64,000 bases of DNA from Collinsella sp. BG-O-102 (lineage in GTDB: Bacteria; Actinomycetota; Coriobacteriia; Coriobacteriales; Coriobacteriaceae), in assembly GCF_023656745.1 (NCBI RefSeq), contig NZ_JAMOKO010000007.1, forward strand, positions 1-64,000, written 5' to 3'. The first letter of the stretch is position 1, and each line of letters begins with the position of its first letter. Under the pieces are notes generated by a model. The model was not told the DNA's origin, did no database searches, and saw only the letters and a list, made by a program, of their open reading frames with translations. Made by a program: the position numbers and the translations under genes. Shown here piece by piece: positions 36,810-45,673 of this stretch.

Positions 36810-37238
36810 TTAGGCCATCTTGTTGAGCATGTCGACACGGATCTGGTGACGGCCGCCGGCGTACTGGGCGCGCAGGAACTCGCGGGCGATCTTCTTGGCG
36901 ACCTCGGTGCCCACAACGCCCGGGCCCATGGTGACCATGCGCGAGCCGTTGTGCTCGCGGGTCATGTAGGCGGAACGCTCGTCGGAAATGTTGGCGACGA
37001 CCATGCCCTTGATCTTGACGGCGGCCATATAGGAGCCGACGCCGTACTTATCGAATGCGAAGCCCTGGGAATCCTTGTGCTCCAGCAGGTCCTTGGCAAC
37101 GGCGGTCGCGGAATCGACAAAGTCCGCGGCAGGGGTCTCGGAATAGTCGACGACCTCGTGACCGTCGGCGATGAGCATCTCCTTGATGGACTCCTTCATC
37201 GACATACCGTCGGCATCGGAAGCGATTACAACCCTCAT
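36810..37238 (-). CDS. lacA: Galactose-6-phosphate isomerase subunit LacA
   Basis: A 142-residue RpiB-fold protein beginning MRVVIASDADGMSMKESIKE. The usual cysteine of the active loop is absent (GFAFDKYGVGSYMAA), as in LacA subunits, which rely on LacB for part of the active site. It is the first gene of the lacA-lacB-lacX-lacC string. The start has AAGGAGGATGTC directly upstream of the ATG. Two GTTC/GAAC palindromes lie about 100-170 bp before it. Confidence 0.88.
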   Translation of the reverse strand: MRVVIASDADGMSMKESIKEMLIADGHEVVDYSETPAADFVDSATAVAKDLLEHKDSQGFAFDKYGVGSYMAAVKIKGMVVANISDERSAYMTREHNGSRMVTMGPGVVGTEVAKKIAREFLRAQYAGGRHQIRVDMLNKMA

Positions 37239-37332
37239 GACATCCTCCTTGAGAGATACGCAGGTGCGTAGTTTCTGTTTGGAAGTGTTGAATCGCGTTC
37301 AGGTCCGGGCATCTGAATGTGCGGTTCTTCAC

Positions 37333-37408
37333 TGTTCATGTTTATTTGAACACATTCGAACAGTAACTGCAACAATTATTTGTTTGTCTTTGTTCTTTTT
37401 TGAACAAA
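37333..37408. promoter_or_regulatory. Operator-like palindromes before lacA
   Basis: TGTTCATGTTTATTTGAACA (37333-37352) and the perfect 20-bp TTTGTTCTTTTTTGAACAAA (37389-37408). Related sequences lie before the PTS IIA gene (39259-39277) and before the DeoR/LacR-like gene (61008-61029), which suggests control by that protein. Confidence 0.65.
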
Positions 37409-37476
37409 TACCGTCCACGGATGATTGCTGACCGTTTGGACCGGGCGCGGACGTAGCGACCATGTGTTCAACAAAC

Positions 37477-37513
37477 AAAAGGGCGGCCGAGAACTCGTCT
37501 CGGCCGCCCTTCT
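37477..37513 (-). terminator. Terminator of the membrane-protein gene
   Basis: On the minus strand AAGGGCGGCCGAGA pairs with TCTCGGCCGCCCTT and leads into TTGTTTGTT. It lies about 35 bases after the stop at 37546. Confidence 0.85.
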
Positions 37514-37545
37514 TACGGTTGATCTTCCAAGGATCGCCTTGCCGC

Positions 37546-38577
37546 CTACTCAGACTGCCCGCTCTTCTTGGCATGTCTGGACGGAGCGCTCAGGAAACGA
37601 CCCGTCAGATAGTTCGCGGGACCGGAGATATCGATCCCCAGCAGCACGTGTCCTAGCCACAGGAACGCCACGAGCACCAGTAGAGGAATCACACACGAGG
37701 TCACGATCATCACGATGACGCCTTCGATCAGATCGGTCACCTGATGCACGATCTCATCGGTCATCTGCTTGGCACCGCCGGTCACCGACGTAACAAGGCT
37801 CGAGGCCCCGTCAGTCAACTGCTCGAGCACGTTTTTGGACTCCTTGGCCTCGGATTTTTTCTTGTTCGATTTCGAGCTGGTCTCGGCTGACTTGTCCGTG
37901 GCATCAGCCGTCTTTGCGGCATCGCTCGCCTTTTGCTCAGCTTGCTCAAGACTTACGCGATACGTTTCATCGACCTTCTGCGACACCCATACGCTTGCAG
38001 GCACCAACGCCATGCCGATCGTGGCGACCACCAGCACGCGAGTCGCCACGCGGCGCAGGACGGCGCTCGTGCTCCAGCGCCCGTGAATGCCGAGCGACAC
38101 CGCAAGGAGCACCAGCGCAAACGGGATCAGGATGCCCAGGCCAACCGACCACAAAATGGTCAGCAGGTATTTCTCGAGGTAGAGCACGGCAAGCACGATG
38201 CCCAAGTTACCCGAAAGCTGCGCGAGCTGCTCGGCAACCGGCGTTCCCGTATCGCCCGGCAGCGCAGTGATACCCGCAGATAGGGCGACGCACGAGGTCG
38301 TGAGCGCCAAAACATTGCCCTTCTTTTGATCGATGACCTCGATGGTGGAGTCCCAAGTCTTGGTATCGGCGAAATGCGGACGAGCTACAAAGCCCGACAG
38401 CAGCGCCAGTACCACGAGCGCAACGATAAAGCCAATCTGCAGCTTTTTGTTTGCGCACACGACATCGGACAGACTGGGCTGCAGCTCGGTTACCGTCGTG
38501 TGCTCGGTTATCTGGACAGGACGCCCATGAGCCATCTCGTGCGCGTCTCTTTTTTGTATTGACCCGTTATCCGGCAT
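37546..38577 (-). CDS. Uncharacterised multi-pass membrane protein
   Basis: 343 residues, not recognised. Hydrophobic segments lie at about residues 47-66, 122-140, 143-162, 183-205 and 290-318. Between the last two is a soluble stretch of alanine, serine and lysine (AKTADATDKSAETSSKSNKK), probably a flexible or coiled region. No catalytic motif is evident. It sits between the lac genes and the PTS IIA gene but has its own ribosome binding site (GAGGAGG) and terminator, so it may not belong to the lac pathway. The N-terminal 40 residues are hydrophilic, and no cleavable signal peptide is seen. Confidence 0.8.
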   Translation of the reverse strand: MPDNGSIQKRDAHEMAHGRPVQITEHTTVTELQPSLSDVVCANKKLQIGFIVALVVLALLSGFVARPHFADTKTWDSTIEVIDQKKGNVLALTTSCVALSAGITALPGDTGTPVAEQLAQLSGNLGIVLAVLYLEKYLLTILWSVGLGILIPFALVLLAVSLGIHGRWSTSAVLRRVATRVLVVATIGMALVPASVWVSQKVDETYRVSLEQAEQKASDAAKTADATDKSAETSSKSNKKKSEAKESKNVLEQLTDGASSLVTSVTGGAKQMTDEIVHQVTDLIEGVIVMIVTSCVIPLLVLVAFLWLGHVLLGIDISGPANYLTGRFLSAPSRHAKKSGQSE

Positions 38578-38670
38578 TTGGATACCTCCTCAGTCCGGGG
38601 CTTAATGCGAAAGGAAGTATACCCACCGAGCAAAAAACGAACGGGAAGACGAACAGAGCGCACCAAGACT

Positions 38671-38764
38671 GTCCCCAATGACTATCTCCGGATGAGTTGC
38701 GGTGGAATAGGGATTGTTTTGCGCCCGTCGGCCCCTATTCAGTCCCTATTTCACCGCAACTTGG
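38671..38764. repeat. Repeat remnants: GTCCCCAATGACTAT and a 22-bp inverted repeat
   Basis: GTCCCCAATGACTAT (38671-38685) is a partial copy of the family at 33978. Next to it, AGTTGCGGTGGAATAGGGAT (from 38694) is matched by the inverted GTCCCTATTTCACCGCAACT ending at 38762. There is no gene between. Confidence 0.6.
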
Positions 38765-38778
38765 AGGAGGACAGAAAA

Positions 38779-38815
38779 AGCCCTGTCGCGAGTCTGCGGC
38801 AGAGCTTTTGGAAGG
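38779..38815 (-). terminator. Terminator-like hairpin after the PTS IIA gene
   Basis: On the minus strand AAAGCTCTGCCGC pairs imperfectly with GCGACAGGGCTTT, followed by TTCTG. It stands about 25 bases after the stop. Confidence 0.5.
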
Positions 38816-38836
38816 GGACTTGGTTGTGAGGGCTCG

Positions 38837-39175
38837 TTAGGCGAGCTTGGCCTCGAGCTCGGCGATGCGCTTGTAGGCATCGATGGTAAAGCGGGTCTGC
38901 TTCTCCAGGATCATAGTGGTCATGAGGGTGTCCTGAGCGTGAGCCATGATGAAGGTCATTTCCATCTCGCCACCGCCGGCCTCCTGCGAAAGCAGTTTGG
39001 TCTGCGTGTCGTGGGCACCGATGAGCGCATCGCTGGCATCCTTGTGCAGCTGTTCGGCCTTCTCAAAGTCACCCTCGCGAGCAGCATCGAGCGCTGCAAG
39101 CAGATCGGTCTGGGCGTCACCTGCATATGCGACGATCTCGAATCCAACCATCGAGATTTCTTCTTTGGTTGCCAT
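38837..39175 (-). CDS. lacF: PTS lactose/cellobiose-type IIA component
   Basis: 112 residues, the normal length of an IIA(Lac/Cel) protein, which passes phosphate from HPr to the IIB domain. The phosphorylated histidine lies in FIMAHAQDTLMTTM and the trimer-core helix in AREGDFEKAEQLHKDASDAL. All four lactose-type IIBC genes in the window lack their own IIA, so this single protein may serve them all. The ATG at 39175 has GAAAGGAACG upstream, and a LacR-like operator (39259-39277) lies further up. Confidence 0.9.
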   Translation of the reverse strand: MATKEEISMVGFEIVAYAGDAQTDLLAALDAAREGDFEKAEQLHKDASDALIGAHDTQTKLLSQEAGGGEMEMTFIMAHAQDTLMTTMILEKQTRFTIDAYKRIAELEAKLA

Positions 39176-39258
39176 ATTGCGTTCCTTTCACATATGAACC
39201 AATGGAGAGCATCGCGTCCGGGCATACGCGCTGCGTTGTGTATGACAGAAACAATAAC

Positions 39259-39331
39259 ATTCAAACAAAAAAGAACAGCTCAAAACGTAATTTCGAACTA
39301 TGAACGGTCACTTTTCGCCCGTGAACGGTTT
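39259..39331. promoter_or_regulatory. Control region of the PTS IIA gene
   Basis: ATTCAAACAAAAAAGAACA (39259-39277) matches the sites before lacA and before the LacR-like gene. GAACGGTCAC and CGTGAACGGTTTTT near 39303-39335 resemble the inverted ACCGTTCACCGA motif of other sugar loci. Confidence 0.5.
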
Positions 39332-39389
39332 TTAAACCAATCTGAACAATATCGAACACAATTAGCGGCAACCCAAACAGGGCCGCACC

Positions 39390-40394
39390 CTAACGCAAAT
39401 CGCGCACCGTATCGCCCTCTACAAGCACACCGGGGATCAGCATGTGCTCCACGCCAGACGCACCCCCATCGGCGCCGGCAATCTTGTCGACCGCCCACAT
39501 GCCGACGCGCTTGTTGTCAAAGCGCACCGTGGTCAGGCGACGGTCGGGCACGATATCGCCCAGGCTGTCATCAACACCCACCACGCTCACGTCCTCGGGC
39601 ACACGCCTTCCGCACGACTCGAGCCCGCGAATGCAGCCGTATGCCATGGCATCGTTGGAAGCATAAATGGCCGTACAGGTCGGATCTTCCGCCAGAGCCT
39701 GACCGGCAGCATATCCGCTCTGTGCCGTCCAATCCCCACGGACGAGTCGCGGCGGCTCAATTCCATGCGCGCGCAATGTCTCGCGCCAGCCTTCCTCGCG
39801 CCGCATGCCCGAAAGCGAGCGCTCGGGACACGAGATAAAGTGCACGGTCTTGTGCCCCTGCTCCAGCAAGTACTCGACCACCTGGCGCGAGCAATCGAAC
39901 TGGTCGTTATCGACCGTTGAACAGAGCGGGTGCTCCAACATCGTAACGAGCACCGTCTGCATGCCGGGCAGCGGCTCAAAAGTGCCAAAGTCTGCCGGCA
40001 TGCGATTCATGATCACAACCATACCGTCCACTGGCAGTGCGCTCATGCGCGACGATGCGCTCTCGAGGGTATACGGATGCCCGTCTACTTTAGTGAGGGT
40101 GATGGCATAGCCGTGCTTATCGGCCGCGGCGGCAAAGCCCTCCATACGGTCGAGATTGCCGGTGCCGGTAATGTTGAACATGGCGACGCCGACGGTCTTA
40201 AACTTACCGCGGCGCAGCGATCGACCGGCAAAATTGGGGCGATACCCCAGCTCGCGCATGGCGGCACGCACGCGTTCCTTGGTCTCGGGGCGCACGCTGG
40301 GCGAATCGTGCACGGTGCGCGAGACCGTCTGCTCCGAGACGCCCGCGAGGCGCGCTACGTCTTTGACGGATACCGATTTTTTAACAGCGGCCAT
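39390..40394 (-). CDS. LacI-family regulator, module 1
   Basis: 334 residues with helix-turn-helix VKDVARLAGVSEQTVSRTVH, hinge and sugar-binding domain ending in VVGVDDSLGDIVPDRRLTTV. It is divergent from the PTS IIBC/GH1 pair at 40752-44033, and three TGTTAACGTTGCCATT-like sites lie in the intervening region. It is therefore probably the local repressor. The ATG at 40394 has only a weak AGAAAGA upstream. Confidence 0.9.
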   Translation of the reverse strand: MAAVKKSVSVKDVARLAGVSEQTVSRTVHDSPSVRPETKERVRAAMRELGYRPNFAGRSLRRGKFKTVGVAMFNITGTGNLDRMEGFAAAADKHGYAITLTKVDGHPYTLESASSRMSALPVDGMVVIMNRMPADFGTFEPLPGMQTVLVTMLEHPLCSTVDNDQFDCSRQVVEYLLEQGHKTVHFISCPERSLSGMRREEGWRETLRAHGIEPPRLVRGDWTAQSGYAAGQALAEDPTCTAIYASNDAMAYGCIRGLESCGRRVPEDVSVVGVDDSLGDIVPDRRLTTVRFDNKRVGMWAVDKIAGADGGASGVEHMLIPGVLVEGDTVRDLR

Positions 40395-40408
40395 AGGTCG
40401 ATCTTTCT

Positions 40409-40690
40409 ATGTCAACGATGCCATTGGTGGCACCTTGCGCAGTCATTTTTAACGCCTTCAAGTATATCCAACGCCTCCCCCACCATACGCTCACCACCCA
40501 AAACCTACCGTTCACCGACATTTTTGCTTCCCCGAACGGCTTTTGTCGCCCAAATGTTAACGTTGCCATTGTGCAAACACAGAGCCACCGGGCGGCTCAA
40601 ACGTTTACGCGCAAGGAATCGACGGTCCACAGGCACAGGGGCCATCGGTTCGCGTCTTATTTTGTGTCGCAAAATGGCAACGTCAACATT
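40409..40690. promoter_or_regulatory. Module 1 control region with three LacI-type operators
   Basis: TATGTCAACGATGCCATTGG (40409-40428), ATGTTAACGTTGCCATT (40554-40570) and the inverted AATGGCAACGTCAACATT (40673-40690). ACCGTTCACCGA lies at 40507-40518. No gene is seen in this 357-bp region. Confidence 0.7.
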
Positions 40691-40751
40691 TTGGCAACCA
40701 AACGTCAAAAGCTACCATCGTTGCCAACCCACCGACTCTTAGGAGCTTTGC

Positions 40752-42527
40752 ATGGAGCAACTCATCGCCATCATCGAAAAGGGGCAGCCCTTTTTCAACG
40801 CGATCGCCCGCAACAAGTACCTCAAGGCGATCCGCGACGGTTTTATCTCCGTCATCCCCATCATCATCTTCTCGTCCATCTTCTGCCTGGTAGCCTCGGT
40901 TCCCAATATCTGGGGTTTCTACTGGCCCGATGACATCAACAACGCCCTGTGGAAGTGCTACAACTACTCCATGGGCATCCTGGCCATCGCCTGTGCCGCC
41001 ACCACGGCCAAGCACTTCGCCGACGCTCAGAACCGCGATCTGCCCAAGAACAACCAGATCAACTTCATCTCGTGCATGTGCGCGGCCATCATCGGCTTCT
41101 TGCTCCTTTCGAGCGACACGATCGCCACGGACGCTGCCAGCGGCTTCAACACCACCTACCTTGGTTCCAAAGGCCTGCTGACCGCCTTTATCGCTGCGTT
41201 TGTGACCGGCATCATCTACAAGTTCTTCATTAAGCGCAACATCACCGTCAAGATGCCCGAGCAGGTTCCGCCCAACATCTCGCAGACCTTTAAGGACATC
41301 ATCCCCTTCTCCGTCTGCATCACCGTCTTTTGGGTCTTTGACATCGCCTTCCGCGCTGCTTTTGGCTTCTGCTTTGCCCAGGGCGTCATCCAGGTGTTCC
41401 AGCCCCTGTTCACCGCTGCCGACGGCTACATCGGCCTCGCTGTGATCTACGGCGCTATGAGCCTGTTCTGGTTCGTCGGCGTCCACGGCCCCTCGATCGT
41501 CGAGCCCGCCATCGCCGCCGCCCTCGTTGCCAACATGACCGACAACCTGGCTGCGTTCCAGGCCGGCCAGCACGCTTCCGCTGTCCTGACCCAGGGTGCC
41601 CAGTACTTCGTCGTCTGCATGGGCGGCACCGGCGCCACGCTCGTCCTGGTCTTTATGTTCTGCTTCCTGGCCAAGTCTCAGGAGATGCGCGCCGTCGGTA
41701 AGGCCGCCATCGTCCCCGTCTGCTTTGCCGTCAACGAGCCGCTGCTGTTCGCCGCGCCCATCGTGCTCAACCCCGTCTTCTTTGTCCCGTTTGTCTTTGC
41801 CCCGATCGCCAACATCTGGATCCTCAAGATCTTTATCGACTTCTTGGGCATGAACGGCTTTATGTACACCCTGCCTTGGACCGTCCCCGGCCCCATCGGC
41901 ACCATCATGGGCCTGGGCTTCCAGCCGCTCGCTTTTGTGATGCTCGCCCTTATCCTGGTCGTCGACTTCGTTCTGTACTACCCGTTCTTCCGTGCCTATG
42001 ACGCCCAGAAGTGCGCCGAGGAGGCCGAGATCTCCCAGGAGGAGCTCGCCGCCAAGAACGCCGAGAAGGCCGCCAAGCTCAACGATGCCTTCCAGGGCAA
42101 GGCTGACGCCAAGAGCGTTGCCGCCGGCGCTGCTGCCGAGGCCGTGAAGGCCGACTCCCCCGCCGCTTCCGCAGCACCCGCTGCCGAGACAACGACCGCC
42201 AGCGACCTCAACGGCAAGCGCGTGCTCGTGCTCTGCCAGGGCGGCGGAACCTCGGGCCTGCTCGCCAACGCGCTGGCCAAGGCCGCCAAGGAGCGCGGCA
42301 TTAACCTCGAGACCGCTGCCGAGGCCTATGGCAACCACGTGGACATGCTCCCCGACTTTGACCTGGTCGTCCTGGCCCCGCAGGCCGCAAGCTACCTGGC
42401 CGACCTGCAGAAGGACTGTGAGCGCGTGGGCAACAAGTGCGTCGCCTGCCGTGGCAAGCAGTACATCGAGCTCTCCCAGAACGGCGACAAGTCTCTCGCC
42501 TTCGTGAGTGAGCAACTTTCGAAGTAA
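40752..42527 (+). CDS. PTS lactose/cellobiose-type transporter IIBC, module 1
   Basis: A 591-residue fusion. Residues 1-430 are the membrane IIC domain (conserved SLFWFVGVHGPSIVEPAIAA, PVCFAVNEPLLFAAPIVLNP). An alanine- and proline-rich linker follows (about 440-485). The C-terminal IIB domain has the phosphorylated cysteine C495 in VLVLCQGGGTSG. It imports and phosphorylates a beta-galactoside or beta-glucoside. The start at 40752 has AGGAG six bases upstream. It is followed by a GH1 gene 66 bp downstream, with a hairpin between. Confidence 0.93.
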   Translation: MEQLIAIIEKGQPFFNAIARNKYLKAIRDGFISVIPIIIFSSIFCLVASVPNIWGFYWPDDINNALWKCYNYSMGILAIACAATTAKHFADAQNRDLPKNNQINFISCMCAAIIGFLLLSSDTIATDAASGFNTTYLGSKGLLTAFIAAFVTGIIYKFFIKRNITVKMPEQVPPNISQTFKDIIPFSVCITVFWVFDIAFRAAFGFCFAQGVIQVFQPLFTAADGYIGLAVIYGAMSLFWFVGVHGPSIVEPAIAAALVANMTDNLAAFQAGQHASAVLTQGAQYFVVCMGGTGATLVLVFMFCFLAKSQEMRAVGKAAIVPVCFAVNEPLLFAAPIVLNPVFFVPFVFAPIANIWILKIFIDFLGMNGFMYTLPWTVPGPIGTIMGLGFQPLAFVMLALILVVDFVLYYPFFRAYDAQKCAEEAEISQEELAAKNAEKAAKLNDAFQGKADAKSVAAGAAAEAVKADSPAASAAPAAETTTASDLNGKRVLVLCQGGGTSGLLANALAKAAKERGINLETAAEAYGNHVDMLPDFDLVVLAPQAASYLADLQKDCERVGNKCVACRGKQYIELSQNGDKSLAFVSEQLSK

Positions 42528-42536
42528 GTAACGCCC

Positions 42537-42572
42537 AGGGCCAGCCGACCATCCAAGACCGGCTGGCCCTTC
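42537..42572 (+). terminator. Intercistronic hairpin between IIBC and GH1, module 1
   Basis: AGGGCCAGCCG pairs with CGGCTGGCCCT around a 13-base loop, with no T-run worth the name. It probably lowers read-through or stabilises the upstream message rather than ending transcription. Confidence 0.5.
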
Positions 42573-42593
42573 GATTTAGACGATTGGATCATC

Positions 42594-44033
42594 ATGTCCG
42601 TTAATCCTGCTAGCGTCACCAACCCGCCCGCGCAGTTTCCCGAGGACTTTGTCTTTGGCGGCGCCACCGCTGCCTACCAGGTAGAGGGCGAGACCCGCAC
42701 TCACGGTAAGGGCAAGGTTGCCTGGGACGACTTTCTGGAGGCCCAGGGGCGCTTCTCCCCCGATCCCGCTTCGGACTTCTACAACCAGTACCCCGTCGAC
42801 CTGGAGCTGTGCGAGGAGTTCGGCATCAACGGCATTCGTCTCTCCATCGCCTGGAGCCGCATCTTCCCCAACGGCACCGGCGAAATCAACCCCGAGGGCG
42901 TCCAGTTCTACCACGATCTCTTCGCCGAGTGCCACAAGCACCACGTTGAGCCGTTTGTCACGCTGCATCACTTCGATACGCCGCTTCCCCTCTTTGAGAA
43001 GGGCGACTTCCTCAACCGCGAGACCATCGACGCCTTTGTGGACTTTGCCACCTTCTGCTTTAAGGAGTACGCCGACCAGGTGACCTACTGGTTCACCTTT
43101 AACGAGATCTGGGCCGACGCCTCCAACACCTACATCGAGGGCACCTTCCCCGGTGGCGTCAAGGCGCATCTGGCCGAGGCCTTCCAGTGCGAGCACAACA
43201 TGATGCTCGCCCACGCCAAGGCAGTACTGGCCTTCCACAACGGCGGTTTTAAGGGCAAGATCGGCGTCATTCAGTCGCTGGAGTTTAAGTATCCGCTCAA
43301 CGAGAACGACCCCGCCGACATCAAAGCCGCCAACAACGAGCACGTGCTGCAAAACCAGTTTTTGCTCGACGCCACCTTCCGCGGCGACTACGCACCCGAC
43401 ACCCTCGAGTGCGCCAACCGCCTGGCCGCCGTCTCGGGCGGCACCATCGAAATCCTGGACGAGGACCTCAAGATTATGCGCGAAGCCGCGCTTTACAACG
43501 ACTACCTGGGCGTTAACAACTACCAGTGCCGCTTCTTGAAGGCTTACGATGGCGAGAACGACCTGCACCACAACGGCACGGGCGAAAAGGGCACCGGCCG
43601 CTGGCGCGTTAAGGGCATTGGCGAGCACGTGAACAAACCCGGCATCCCTACCACCGACTGGGACTGGATCATCTATCCCGAGGGCCTGTTCGATCTGCTC
43701 GTCTACATTAAGCAGCGCTACCCCAACTACAAGCAGATCTTCATCACCGAAAACGGCATGGGCTACAAGGACCCCTACAAGGACGGTTTTGTGGACGACC
43801 AGCCGCGCATCGACTACATCGAGCAGCACCTGCGCTGGCTGCTTAAGGCCATGGAGGTGGGTGTCAACGTGGGCGGTTACTTCCTGTGGAGCCTGCAGGA
43901 TCAGTTCTCCTGGACCAATGGCTACAACAAGCGTTACGGCTTCTTCTACGTTGACTTTGAAACCCAGAAGCGAACGCCCAAGGCAAGCGCATACTGGTAC
44001 AAGCACGTAGCGCAGACCCGTCGTCTGGACTAA
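42594..44033 (+). CDS. Glycoside hydrolase family 1 6-phospho-beta-glycosidase, module 1
   Basis: A 479-residue GH1 TIM barrel. The acid/base glutamate lies in WFTFNEIWAD and the nucleophile in ITENGMGYKD. The phosphate-binding loop FSWTNGYNKRYGFFYVDFET is close to that of LacG-type 6-phospho-beta-galactosidases. It would split the phosphorylated disaccharide delivered by the preceding PTS into glucose and a hexose-6-phosphate. Whether it prefers galactosides or glucosides is not certain. The ribosome binding site is weak (TTGGATC). A strong terminator follows. Confidence 0.92.
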   Translation: MSVNPASVTNPPAQFPEDFVFGGATAAYQVEGETRTHGKGKVAWDDFLEAQGRFSPDPASDFYNQYPVDLELCEEFGINGIRLSIAWSRIFPNGTGEINPEGVQFYHDLFAECHKHHVEPFVTLHHFDTPLPLFEKGDFLNRETIDAFVDFATFCFKEYADQVTYWFTFNEIWADASNTYIEGTFPGGVKAHLAEAFQCEHNMMLAHAKAVLAFHNGGFKGKIGVIQSLEFKYPLNENDPADIKAANNEHVLQNQFLLDATFRGDYAPDTLECANRLAAVSGGTIEILDEDLKIMREAALYNDYLGVNNYQCRFLKAYDGENDLHHNGTGEKGTGRWRVKGIGEHVNKPGIPTTDWDWIIYPEGLFDLLVYIKQRYPNYKQIFITENGMGYKDPYKDGFVDDQPRIDYIEQHLRWLLKAMEVGVNVGGYFLWSLQDQFSWTNGYNKRYGFFYVDFETQKRTPKASAYWYKHVAQTRRLD

Positions 44034-44077
44034 TGGCTGGCGGGGTTGCCCGCTCACACAACCTGTCCCCATTTCTC

Positions 44078-44122
44078 AGCCGGGGGCGGCACGTCACACG
44101 GCGCGCCGCCCCCGGTCTTTTT
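44078..44122 (+). terminator. Terminator of module 1
   Basis: CCGGGGGCGGC pairs with GCCGCCCCCGG, followed by TCTTTTTGTTTTT. Confidence 0.9.
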
Positions 44123-44145
44123 GTTTTTGGGCTGGTCGGGAGCCG

Positions 44146-44290
44146 TTTGTCTCGATCTGTAACATCTAGCCGAGTTTTTTGGTCCTAGCTGTTACAGATT
44201 GAGACGAACAGGATTACTCTTTCCGAAGAATCTAAATCTGTAACACGTAGCCCGCTTTTGACCGTCTACCTGTTACAAATCGAGACAAAC
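44146..44290. repeat. Hairpin repeat array 1 (two units)
   Basis: Unit 1 (44146-44209) and unit 2 (44231-44290) each form a near-perfect hairpin of about 60 nt: TCTCGATCTGTAACA pairs with TGTTACAGATTGAGA. The inner stem is CTAG/CTAG in unit 1 (type A) and GTAG/CTAC in unit 2 (type B). It lies between the convergent GH1 and LacI genes. Other arrays are at 49153, 53885 and 59793. Confidence 0.9.
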
Positions 44291-44300
44291 GGAGTAGGAC

Positions 44301-45329
44301 CTAACCCCGTATGTCCCTAACAGTCGAGCGTTCGACCAGCGTACTCGGCACATGAATCGCCTCGATAGACGAGCTCTCTCCAATCGCCGCCTCAAACGCA
44401 AGCTTACCGACACCGCGCAAATCAAATCGCAGCGTCGTCAGCCGATTGTGAGGAACAAGTCCCTCGAGTGCGTCGTCGATACCAACCACGCTCACGTCGT
44501 CGGGCACGGACAGGCCAGCGTTCTCGAGCGCGGCGATAACGCCCAGCGCCATCTGGTCATTTGCCGCAAGCACGGCAGTCGGCGCCTGCGACCCGCCGGC
44601 AAGCACCTCGGCCGCAATCCGCTCGCCCATGGCGTACCCACTGTCCGCACTCCAATCGCCGCGCAGCATCGGAGCGGCATCGACATGAGCACGACCCAGC
44701 GTATCGCGCCAACCGGCCTCACGAAAACGCGAGGAAATCGAGTTTTCCGGACCCGCCACAAACCGCATATTCGAGTGACCATGTTCCAGCAGATAATTGG
44801 TCAACAGCTCGCACGAACCATACTGGTCGGAGTCGATCGTCGTGCAGCGCGGATGCGCATACATGGACAGGATGACCGTTCGCACTCCCGGCTGGGGAAC
44901 AAACTCCTCAAAATCGGGAGCCATGCGGTTCATGTTGAGAATCATGCCGTCGACGGGTCGCTCGACCATGCGGCGCGAGGCATCGGCAAGTGCATAGGGC
45001 TTGTCGCCGCCCATCTCGATCATAGTGACGGCAAAATCGTGCTCGCGCGCCGCTTGCATGATACCCTCGAGCGTCGCCAGGTTACCGACACGTGTGATGT
45101 TGTACATGCACAGGCCAATAGAACGATACGACCCGCCGCGCAACGCCGCTCCAGCAAAATTGGGACGAAAGCCCAGCTCTTCCATGGCGGCCAGCACACG
45201 CTTGCGCGTCTTTTCCGTCACGTTGGGCATACCGTTGACCACGCGAGACACAGTCTGGCGGCTCACGCCAGCGAGCGCCGCAACCTCTGCCGCGCTCGCC
45301 GAACGACCATTCCTTGTCTGCTGATCCAT
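44301..45329 (-). CDS. LacI-family regulator, module 2
   Basis: 342 residues with the helix-turn-helix AAEVAALAGVSRQTVSRVVN and a sugar-binding domain with VVGIDDALEGLVPHNRLTTL. The start is set at the ATG at 45329 (MDQQTRNGRS), preceded by GTGGAAGG. The open frame reaches back to 45386, but that region overlaps an operator-like site. It is divergent from the GH1/PTS pair at 45674-49059 and probably represses it. Confidence 0.9.
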   Translation of the reverse strand: MDQQTRNGRSASAAEVAALAGVSRQTVSRVVNGMPNVTEKTRKRVLAAMEELGFRPNFAGAALRGGSYRSIGLCMYNITRVGNLATLEGIMQAAREHDFAVTMIEMGGDKPYALADASRRMVERPVDGMILNMNRMAPDFEEFVPQPGVRTVILSMYAHPRCTTIDSDQYGSCELLTNYLLEHGHSNMRFVAGPENSISSRFREAGWRDTLGRAHVDAAPMLRGDWSADSGYAMGERIAAEVLAGGSQAPTAVLAANDQMALGVIAALENAGLSVPDDVSVVGIDDALEGLVPHNRLTTLRFDLRGVGKLAFEAAIGESSSIEAIHVPSTLVERSTVRDIRG

Positions 45330-45388
45330 GCCTTCCACGCTAACCTGCTTCCCAACTATTCCCCGCGCCCATGGCGCATCGTACATAC

Positions 45389-45560
45389 ATTGATAACGTG
45401 CTCATGATACCCGAGCCATATACCACAACATGAAAACTTCTGTCAATCAAAACCGCTTACCGAACAAATACAACCGTTCGCGGCTGTTTGAAGTTGTTTT
45501 GTTTCTATACATCCCAGCCGGATGTTAACGTGCTCATTGTCAAATGTTCACGTGCTCATT
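45389..45560. promoter_or_regulatory. Module 2 control region with three LacI-type operators
   Basis: ATTGATAACGTGCTCATG (45389-45406), GATGTTAACGTGCTCATT (45521-45538) and AAATGTTCACGTGCTCATT (45542-45560). Near 45462-45481 are ACCGCTTACCGA and ACCGTTCGCGG, variants of the shared sugar-locus motif. No gene seen. Confidence 0.7.
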
Positions 45561-45673
45561 TTGGTTCTAATCATTTTAAGATAGTGTTTATCGGGCTTTT
45601 TCACCGCTGAACGCTAACCAGGGAGCCTCCTGAGCGCAAACGCACAATATCGAACAGCGAGACGAGAGGGTGT

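Noticed and set aside
40683-42515. A 610-codon minus-strand open frame opposite the module 1 PTS
   Set aside because: Shadow of the PTS coding sequence; rich in Gly, Asp and His with no domain.
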